The position numbers were made by a program, and so were the translations under genes. 64,000 nt of DNA. Origin: Prevotella sp. (GTDB lineage: Bacteria; Bacteroidota; Bacteroidia; Bacteroidales; Bacteroidaceae). Under the pieces are notes generated by a model that ran no database searches, was not told where the DNA came from, and saw only the letters and a list, made by a program, of their open reading frames with translations. Below are positions 57,927-64,000 of the stretch, one piece after another; position 1 is the stretch's first letter, and the number at the start of each line of letters is the position of its first letter. The DNA is taken from positions 31,210-95,209 of the forward strand of contig JAFTGH010000029.1 of NCBI GenBank assembly GCA_017458005.1. Direction: 5' to 3'.

Positions 57927-59945
57927 TTAGAGTTTATAATTGATGGTTATTTGATAACTTCTTCCTGGCATGGGATAGTGATAGACAATCTCATACTGCT
58001 CATTGAAAACATTCTTCAAGTCAAATCGCACCTCCAAATGATGGTCTCCAAATGAGAAATTCCTATATGCCGTCAGTCCGACATCCATATAGCCGTCTAT
58101 CATCGTTCCCTCATAATGGTCATTATTGGGCCAACGACTGCTCATCCCCACTCCATGCACAGACAGGTTGACCCACGGATTCTCAAAACTCAAGGCAATA
58201 CTACCTGTATGCTTGGGCATATACGCAATCTGTTTCTTGTAATTCGTGGATGCTGGATTAAAGCGGTTCTCCACCCGCTGATAACTGTAGTTTCCTGACA
58301 AGGAAAGCACATGACGAGGAGAGAAATATACGGCGGTCTTCAAGGTGGCATCCACCCCGTAGGTGTAGACCTTACCCACATTCACGCAGGTCCATACAAA
58401 CATATTATAAGGTATTGCCACTATCATATCCTTCACATGATTGTAATAGCCGTCGAGAGTCATATCCAACAGGAAACTTCCCTTTATATTCAAAGCGTAG
58501 GTGAGTCCCACATTATACTGGTCTGTATTCTCCGGCTTCAGATTCGTGGAGCCATAGTGATAGTAATAACTCTCGTTGAACGTCGGAGAACGGAAGATAT
58601 TCTTATAGGACGCGCGAAGATATAGGTCATGGTCGGCAAGTAACTGATATGACAGGGACACCGAGGGAGAGAGACGGCGCATATCGCTCGCGGAGTTTTG
58701 TTGGATATCCAATCGCTCTGTCTGATACACTCCTCTCTGCCCATTCAGATATAAAGAATAGAGCAAGCGACCTAACACCGTCAGTCGATGACTCCTGTAT
58801 TTTGCCGTCATCGCCTGAAGAACGGTATGCCGATAGGGCTTCCCCACTACCGTGCGCCAAGAACTGCCATTGAGGTTGTTGAAGGCATAGTCTACGGAAT
58901 AGTCAAAAGCCCAGTGTGCGTCAGGGGTGTACAGCAAAGCGGCAGAGGTATACGCCTCACGTTGCCAGTAACTGGCATCGTTGACACCACCAGCATACAT
59001 CGCGTCTTTATAGACCGATGCCGTCCAATTGTATTTCGCATTCCACTTCAAGGATAGTTTCTCTCCCCAGTGAGTCTGGAACATCATCTGCGCAAAGAAA
59101 TTCTGGTCATGCAATGTCTCTCCGCTCAGGTTTGTGTAATAATGTACCAGTCCTGGCAGTTGACGGTCGTTGTCGTAATAATACACCTTACCGCCCAGGC
59201 GACTCACAGGATTTATCCTCCACATGAAATTCAATTCCCCATGTCCTGAGTTCATACGACTGTTCGTCCTTCGCTCTTTCGTCACGAGGGTTACATTACG
59301 TAACTCAAAGGGATAGTCATTCTCCGCATAGGTGTATTCCGCAATAGCGTTGAAGGCGAAACGGTCGGAGAGATTCTGCTCGTAACGCACAAAAGGACTG
59401 ACATAGCCGAAGGAGCCGAATTTCAATTGGGTGGTAAGATGCGGCTTAGTATCCTCTGTCGGCAAGGCTATCGTCTGGATAGACAGCGCGGCGGGTGTAC
59501 TTACCTGACGGGCAGACAGGAAGATATCATCATTATCGCCGATGACCAACGACAGGCTCGCCACATTATCCAATGAGTAACGAGAGAGGTCTATCTCACC
59601 GCTCTGACAATCGGAGAGCATCACACCATCGTAACTCACTCCTGTATGCTTGGCACCAAAACCTCTCACTGAGACAGTCTTCATACCCCCAGCGCCACCA
59701 TAGTCACGAAGGGTGATACCTGGCATACGATGGAGGGCATCGGCAATATCTGTCACTCCCATTGTCAGCATGTCCTGACGGTCGAGCAGATGGAGAGGAG
59801 CCGTGCTGGTGATGGTATGTTGGCGTTGGGTCTCTGTGATAGTCACCTCCTCCAACTGATGTACGCGACCAGTGATGGTGTCAGTCTGTGCCATGGCACA
59901 GACCATTACACTTAGCATAGCCAGAAATGTGACAATCTTTTTCAT
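57927..59945 (-). CDS. TonB-dependent outer-membrane receptor, BtuB-like
   Basis: 672 residues. Signal peptide MKKIVTFLAMLSVMVCAMAQ, plug domain (about 30-140: MGVTDIADALHRMPGITLRD, KTVSVRGFGAKHTGVSYDG), and a 22-strand barrel ending in GRSYQITINYKL. No SusC-type N-terminal extension is seen, which fits B12, heme or siderophore receptors more than glycan ones. Gene order with a BtuG-like propeller and BtuF/BtuC homologues favours corrinoid uptake, which would serve the B12-dependent MetH in this window. The leader from the promoter at 59985-60014 is only about 35 nt, too short for a cobalamin riboswitch. Confidence 0.9.
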   Translation of the reverse strand: MKKIVTFLAMLSVMVCAMAQTDTITGRVHQLEEVTITETQRQHTITSTAPLHLLDRQDMLTMGVTDIADALHRMPGITLRDYGGAGGMKTVSVRGFGAKHTGVSYDGVMLSDCQSGEIDLSRYSLDNVASLSLVIGDNDDIFLSARQVSTPAALSIQTIALPTEDTKPHLTTQLKFGSFGYVSPFVRYEQNLSDRFAFNAIAEYTYAENDYPFELRNVTLVTKERRTNSRMNSGHGELNFMWRINPVSRLGGKVYYYDNDRQLPGLVHYYTNLSGETLHDQNFFAQMMFQTHWGEKLSLKWNAKYNWTASVYKDAMYAGGVNDASYWQREAYTSAALLYTPDAHWAFDYSVDYAFNNLNGSSWRTVVGKPYRHTVLQAMTAKYRSHRLTVLGRLLYSLYLNGQRGVYQTERLDIQQNSASDMRRLSPSVSLSYQLLADHDLYLRASYKNIFRSPTFNESYYYHYGSTNLKPENTDQYNVGLTYALNIKGSFLLDMTLDGYYNHVKDMIVAIPYNMFVWTCVNVGKVYTYGVDATLKTAVYFSPRHVLSLSGNYSYQRVENRFNPASTNYKKQIAYMPKHTGSIALSFENPWVNLSVHGVGMSSRWPNNDHYEGTMIDGYMDVGLTAYRNFSFGDHHLEVRFDLKNVFNEQYEIVYHYPMPGRSYQITINYKL

Positions 59946-59984
59946 TTCTACCTTACTCTAATCACCTAAACCAAAATATGGATG

Positions 59985-60014
59985 CAAAATTACAACTATT
60001 TTGGAAAACAGCAA
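59985..60014 (-). promoter_or_regulatory. Bacteroidetes promoter of the uptake operon
   Basis: On the minus strand TTG (60012-60014), a 19-nt spacer and TAATTTTG (59985-59992). Confidence 0.75.
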
Positions 60015-60147
60015 AACAAAAGACATAATTCTTTACAAGCCAGATTCTCTTTTAATCCAGATGAAGCGTTCAAACGGGTCGAATGTAACGTTCAAACGAC
60101 TCGTTTGTGGCTTACATTCACCATGAAAGTAAGCCTCATTCTACGGA

Positions 60148-60269
60148 GGTGCCGCCTCCTTGCCTCGAAGCCCCTACCTTCGAGGGCAGGAGGTGCCGCC
60201 TTCGAGGGGCGAAGGTACGGCCTCCGAAGGGAGGATGTAGGGGCTTCTCCCGTGAGGAGGCTCCTCACG
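60148..60269. repeat. Dispersed GC-rich repeat, copy 2
   Basis: About 122 bp from ggtgccgcctccttgcctcg to ctcctcacg, aligning with 40968-41088 in the same orientation. Both copies lie downstream of accessory genes in otherwise AT-rich non-coding DNA. Confidence 0.8.
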
Positions 60270-60418
60270 TGTCAACCTTGTGACAACCTTGACAACCTCA
60301 AAAAAGGTTGCAATCCCTTTGTGCATCGGTGTTTTGTCAACCTGACAACCTTTTTCTTGAAAATTACTACTGTTATTATTATTTGATAAGGATTTTTAGA
60401 ACTCATGTTAAATAAAAT

Positions 60419-60450
60419 ACGGCTGACGAACAAATTGTTGCGCCAGCCGT
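60419..60450 (-). terminator. Terminator of the BspA-like pseudogene
   Basis: ACGGCTG (60419-60425) pairs with CAGCCGT (60444-60450), with further pairing inside; on the minus strand it is followed by ATTTTATTT. It lies 21 nt after the stop at 60472. Confidence 0.75.
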
Positions 60451-60471
60451 AAATGCTATAGAATAATTTGG

Positions 60472-61971
60472 TTATTTAACAAAAACCTTTCTGGTTGTTC
60501 CATCACTCATCCTAACGATGTTAATACCCTTTTCAGGTACAGCGAGGCGACGACCTTGCATATTATATCTTGCAACCTCATGGACATCATTCGTTTTGTC
60601 ATTACTGATAACATAGATGCCAGTTGGATCCGAACCTGTGGTAAAGGTTTGAATCTCTCCATAATAGGTACCACTAGACGTGGTGACAAATGCCACATAA
60701 CTGTAATTACTATCAAAGTCAAGATTAGACAGACTTACCTCCATCACTGTTCCACTTGCCTCGATTGTGTTAGCATTGCTTGGAACATCATTTCCTGAGG
60801 CACGACTTGCACCACCTGCATTCTTCCAATATTTGAATCCTTGTACAGTCACATTATCTGAGCCTTCCAAAGCATATCCCTTAACGAGAGCAGTATTACC
60901 TTCAACAACGATCTGGGCATAAGTGTGGACTGTCGGCTCGAAGAATGATACATTTGTTGGATCCAAACCAACCCAATCACCATAATAATAAGTACCATCG
61001 TCAGCAAGATAATACGGACGATACTTCCAAAGTTTTTCCGTATTCAGATTACGGATATATCCCTCCATAGTACCTTCATATATATAAGCCTTTCCTGTAC
61101 TCGACGAAAAATCACCTGTCCAGTCCGTACGTCTCCACTCAAAACCAACATTCTTTTCCTCTTCGTCAACATTCGTCGTTGCAGCCACAATGGCATTACC
61201 TAAAGAAACAACTTTTGGTTGGGAAGTGGTGAGAGCCAGACCTTCTGTTGATAATTGAAGATCTCTTTTTCCTCCATTCGCCCAAGGCTCATACCTTGTA
61301 TCATATATCCAAGTCTTTTCTTTGTTTTCACCATATGCCACTTCAATTTCATATCTTACAGTATGGGTACTATTAGGAGTCAATCCTAATATCTTATGTT
61401 TATTGCCTTCATAAGTCTCACCATCTATGATAATTCTTTGGGAAGCAACGGTTGCATCGCCTTCGAGAAATATACCCTCAATTGATATTGAAGTTGCCGT
61501 ACAAACAGTATTAACTGTTGGACTTATAGGTAAGGTCTCTACTAAGAAAGACCTTTCATAAGAAACAGCACTTTGAACGTTCAAATCCAAACTTACAGAA
61601 AGACCTATATAATCACTATATCCTGGTCGGAGTCCGCTCATAGATAATTTAGTGCCTTCCCAAAAACCTTGATGGCTATAGGGATAGTGATAACTATAGG
61701 AAAATTCTTCATGATAATTATTTATCTCTAGAATCGCTGTAGTCTGGGTGGCAGAAATTAATTTTAAAGCAGGTGCCTCAAGTTTTGTTTCAGTCCCAGT
61801 TTGATAGGGGGTATAATTTCTTTTCCAAAGTGCTAATAACGCTTTTGTCCCCCTATTGACATATATCTTGGTTTCTTCAGGAAAAGCATTTCCGCTTATA
61901 TTTGTAGCATTATCAGGGATCGTTATAGATGTGAGATTAATACAGCCAGTGTATTTGCAAATTGCTTTATA
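60472..61971 (-). pseudogene. 5'-truncated BspA-like LRR surface protein with T9SS-type sorting domain
   Basis: An open frame runs from an in-frame TGA (61972-61974) to 60472, about 500 codons. Its N-terminal part has no start or signal sequence. It begins with one BspA/TpLRR-type repeat (CINLTSITIPDNATNISGNA then FPEETKIYV), followed by Ig/fibronectin-like segments (NSTHTVRYEIEVAYGENKEK, NLDFDSNYSYVAFVTTSSGT). The C-terminus VARYNMQGRRLAVPEKGIN and NIVRMSDGTTRKVFVK is a typical T9SS type-A sorting domain. The first in-frame ATG is at 61641, after the LRR. It is probably the residue of a larger cell-surface adhesin or binding protein that lost its 5' end. A short form from 61641 would lack a signal peptide. 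Confidence 0.75.
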
Positions 61972-62252
61972 TCAATAGATTATGCGCTAAATGGTAGAAA
62001 AGTGATTACCTATATTCTAAAGATTGGGGAAAAGACGAATATTTAACGTTTTTAACTTTTTTTGAACCACAAATAGCATACAAGTGTGCAATGAATTGAT
62101 CAAGTCATGGCATTTAATTCTTGAAGTCGTCTTTTCAGGCAATATTGCCTCCTAATGTAAAAAGCGACACATCATTTATATAGGAATGCCATCTATACAA
62201 CAAGAAAAACGCTATTATTTGCCAATGAAACTTAATTTCAACACTTAAAGTA

Positions 62253-62282
62253 TTGTTGTATGAAAGAAATTTTGTATCTTTG
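62253..62282 (+). promoter_or_regulatory. Bacteroidetes promoter of the AbiE operon
   Basis: TTG (62253-62255), a 19-nt spacer and TATCTTTG (62275-62282). Confidence 0.75.
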
Positions 62283-62283
62283 C

Positions 62284-62312
62284 GGTCGGAAATATTTATT
62301 ATCATTCCGACC
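62284..62312 (+). promoter_or_regulatory. Inverted repeat at the AbiE transcription start
   Basis: GGTCGGAA (62284-62291) and TTCCGACC (62305-62312), 13 nt apart and perfectly complementary, immediately follow the -7 element. AbiEi proteins repress their own promoter by binding inverted repeats, so this is a likely operator. Confidence 0.6.
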
Positions 62313-62332
62313 ATAATTTGCATATAAAATCA

Positions 62333-62932
62333 ATGGAGAATGCAGTAGTACAGCAGATTAGGAAAAGGATTACTCGCAGTAAGTTCGGCGAGATATTCTT
62401 TGTTTCATCTTTTCCCCAATATGATGTCGAGTACGTCACCAAGCTACTCGCCATATTTGAGAAAGAAGGATTGGTTACGCGTATAGCCAAAGGAGTGTAT
62501 GTCAAGGCACGTAAGACACGTTTTGGCATCCTTTACCCTTCGGCTTACGAATTAGTGAAAGAAATTGCTAAACGAGATAAGGCAAAAGTTATACCAACTG
62601 GAGCCACAGCCGCTAATCGCTTAGGATTCTCAACGCAAGTACCAATGAATACTATTTTTCTGACTACTGGGTCTGGGCGGAAATTGAAATTAGGGAGTCG
62701 AACAGTGACTCTGAAGCATGGGGCACCTAAGAACTTCGCATTCAGAGGGCGTTTGATGCCAGAATTGGTACAGGCATTACGCAACATTGGTGAGCATAAC
62801 ATCACTCAGGATGTCGAAGCGAGGATTGGACAACTGTTCACGGAAACTCCTGAGACTGACACCATAGAATATGATTTATTGTTGGCTCCTGTATGGATGC
62901 GGCAAGTTATAAAGAAAGGAATTAAGCAATGA
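62333..62932 (+). CDS. AbiEi-family antitoxin (DUF6088-like)
   Basis: 199 residues from the ATG at 62333 (MENAVVQQIRKRITRSKFGE). Antitoxin and autorepressor of a type IV toxin-antitoxin system. The N-terminal winged helix reads FVSSFPQYDVEYVTKLLAIF and EKEGLVTRIAKGVYVKARKT. The C-terminal domain (KVIPTGATAANRLGFSTQVP, FLTTGSGRKLKLGSRTVTLK) matches AbiEi/DUF6088 proteins. It overlaps the toxin gene by 4 nt (ATGA). It neutralises the toxin's effect rather than binding it, as known for the family. A dyad at the start site is a likely operator. Confidence 0.85.
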   Translation: MENAVVQQIRKRITRSKFGEIFFVSSFPQYDVEYVTKLLAIFEKEGLVTRIAKGVYVKARKTRFGILYPSAYELVKEIAKRDKAKVIPTGATAANRLGFSTQVPMNTIFLTTGSGRKLKLGSRTVTLKHGAPKNFAFRGRLMPELVQALRNIGEHNITQDVEARIGQLFTETPETDTIEYDLLLAPVWMRQVIKKGIKQ

Positions 62933-63990
62933 GTAAATGGATTGATTTTTCGCTCGACGAGCGAAAGGCGATGATACAAGGCGTAGTCGAGGCACGGCAA
63001 ATTGATGAATCCGCTGCCGAGAAGGACTGGTGGGTAACGGCAGTGTTGTATGCCCTCTTTCACACCAGTGTATCAGAATATCTGTTGTTCAAAGGTGGCA
63101 CAAGTCTCAGTAAAGGCTGGGATATCATCAACCGATTCAGTGAAGATATTGATTTAGCATTGAGCCGTGACTATTTTCTGAACGTCAAGCAACTCTCTTG
63201 TGCGAGTTGTACCAGTAATACGCAAATCCATAATCTTCGAGAAAAAGGGCAAGACTTTCTGTTTGGTGAGTTTAAGGACGAGTTAGCAGCCAAACTTACC
63301 GAAATGGGACTTGAAGTTACTGTTCTCACAGACAATGATATTGCCAATGAAAATGGTGAGCCAAGAAAGGTGCCACACGACAAAGACCCTTCTGTGCTTT
63401 ACATTCAATACACTTCACTCTACGATAGCCAAGCCGCATACGCAATACCGACGGTTAAAGTAGAGATTAGTGTATTGTCAATGTCCGAGCCTTACGAGAT
63501 GAGAAGAATTTCATCACTTATAGAACAAACGTTCAAGGATGAAGACGTGGATTCCGACATAGTCCAGACAATTCGCACCGTAAGCCCTGCCAGGACTTTC
63601 TTGGAAAAAGCATTCCTCTTGTGTGAAGAGTTCCAAAAGGACCAACCGAGGACGCACAGAATGACACGTCATTTCTATGACTTGGAGAAACTGATGCAGA
63701 CCCCATATGCAGAAATCGCTCTTAATGATTTGGTGCTTTATCATGAGATTGTGGAACATCGTCGCAAGTTCTATCATGTTGGTTATGTGGATTACGACAA
63801 GGAACTACCTGCCAATATTCAGATTGTGCCAAGTGATGAACTGATGTCTGCTTATGAGTCTGACTACAACGAGATGAAAGAAAGTTTCATCTATGGGCAA
63901 CCTTTGGCTTTCGGCGAGTTAATGGAAAAGATTACGAGCATTCAAGAGCAGTTTAGATCTATAAAAAGCAAAAAAATGGATAAAAGTTAG
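62929..63990 (+). CDS. AbiEii/AbiGii-family nucleotidyltransferase toxin
   Basis: 353 residues. The nucleotidyltransferase signature is intact: LLFKGGTSLSKGWDIINRFS followed by EDIDLALSRDYF (GG-T-S then D-x-D). PTVKVEISVLSMSEPYEMR provides the third acidic residue region, and KAFLLCEEFQKD with RHFYDLEKLMQ the late motifs. AbiEii toxins act as nucleotidyltransferases that arrest growth during phage infection (abortive infection). The gene looks intact and translation is coupled to the antitoxin. The adjacent broken surface gene and repeats suggest an accessory island running past the right edge. Confidence 0.88.
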   Translation: MSKWIDFSLDERKAMIQGVVEARQIDESAAEKDWWVTAVLYALFHTSVSEYLLFKGGTSLSKGWDIINRFSEDIDLALSRDYFLNVKQLSCASCTSNTQIHNLREKGQDFLFGEFKDELAAKLTEMGLEVTVLTDNDIANENGEPRKVPHDKDPSVLYIQYTSLYDSQAAYAIPTVKVEISVLSMSEPYEMRRISSLIEQTFKDEDVDSDIVQTIRTVSPARTFLEKAFLLCEEFQKDQPRTHRMTRHFYDLEKLMQTPYAEIALNDLVLYHEIVEHRRKFYHVGYVDYDKELPANIQIVPSDELMSAYESDYNEMKESFIYGQPLAFGELMEKITSIQEQFRSIKSKKMDKS

Positions 63991-64000
63991 AAGTTGTACC

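Larger units (their letters stand above)
59946..60471. other. Intergenic region with dispersed repeat and short repeats
   Basis: Contains the uptake-operon promoter (59985-60014), a pair of CGTTCAAACG repeats (about 60067-60102), the dispersed element (60148-60269), several TTGACAACC/GGTTGTCA repeats (60272-60352) and the terminator at 60419-60450. No gene and no riboswitch seen. Confidence 0.7.
61975..62332. other. Non-coding region upstream of the AbiE module
   Basis: AT-rich; I see no gene. The right part carries the AbiE promoter (62253-62282) and a perfect 8-bp dyad (62284-62312). The left part probably marks the deletion end of the BspA-like gene. Confidence 0.6.

Noticed and set aside
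59946-60471. Cobalamin riboswitch upstream of the BtuB-like receptor
   Set aside because: The predicted start site leaves only about 35 nt of leader, and I see no B12-box-like conserved sequence in the region.

Overview
The window reads as chromosomal DNA of a Bacteroidales bacterium, most probably Prevotella or a close relative. The support is: many Bacteroidetes-type promoters (TTG, 19-21 nt, TAnnTTTG) and no Shine-Dalgarno pattern; a serine palmitoyltransferase; type IX secretion (T9SS) parts and sorting domains; a BspA-type leucine-rich-repeat remnant; and many Bacteroidetes-specific families (DUF1573, DUF3078, DUF4421, DUF5103, DUF5074).

Layout. 1-8.5 kb is a surface-polysaccharide cluster: five glycosyltransferases and a UDP-glucuronate epimerase on the minus strand or divergent from it, plus an acyltransferase, with a remnant of one more glycosyltransferase. 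8.5-16 kb holds two winged-helix proteins, aspS, two small accessory loci (a broken GNAT module and a DUF6169-like pair), an OmpA-family protein, and DUF1573 and DUF3078 proteins. 16-23.5 kb is a plus-strand run (yidC, DUF1846, S9 peptidase, MFS transporter) whose spacers consist of short tandem repeats starting at the stop codons. 23.5-28.1 kb is a minus-strand operon (LysM/periplasmic-binding protein, beta-barrel, peptide transporter, exo/endonuclease-phosphatase). 28.2-33.4 kb carries a stand-alone T9SS sorting-domain protein, uvrA and a GH43-like enzyme. 33.4-40 kb is one long minus-strand operon (lipoprotein, DMP19, smpB, metH, HAD, GH10-like). 40-44.7 kb is accessory: a ParE/RelE toxin-antitoxin pair, a dispersed repeat, and a GC-rich HAD-peptidase M15 fusion. 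44.9-54.5 kb has a T9SS plug protein, a one-piece AraC sensor, tRNA-Pro, spt divergent from a lipid kinase, a Cys-rich membrane peptide, tRNA-Cys, a TetR regulator and malic enzyme. 54.6-60 kb is a btuB-btuG-btuF-btuC-like corrinoid (or other metal-chelate) uptake operon without an ATPase gene. 60-64 kb has the second copy of the dispersed repeat, a 5'-truncated BspA-like pseudogene and an intact AbiEi/AbiEii module.

The strongest non-gene signal is a set of short (7-9 bp) low-complexity repeat families. Between genes they begin exactly at an AAG-stop junction (five cases). Inside genes the same kind of repeat forms in-frame insertions: two signal-peptide cores, an epimerase loop, glycosyltransferase loops and a LysM linker. 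Other structure of note: a 37-bp perfect inverted repeat around a terminator, a 121-bp dispersed element in two copies, a five-unit 23-bp array, and two promoter regions that share an upstream motif.

All family names come from reading the translated sequence; no database search was run.
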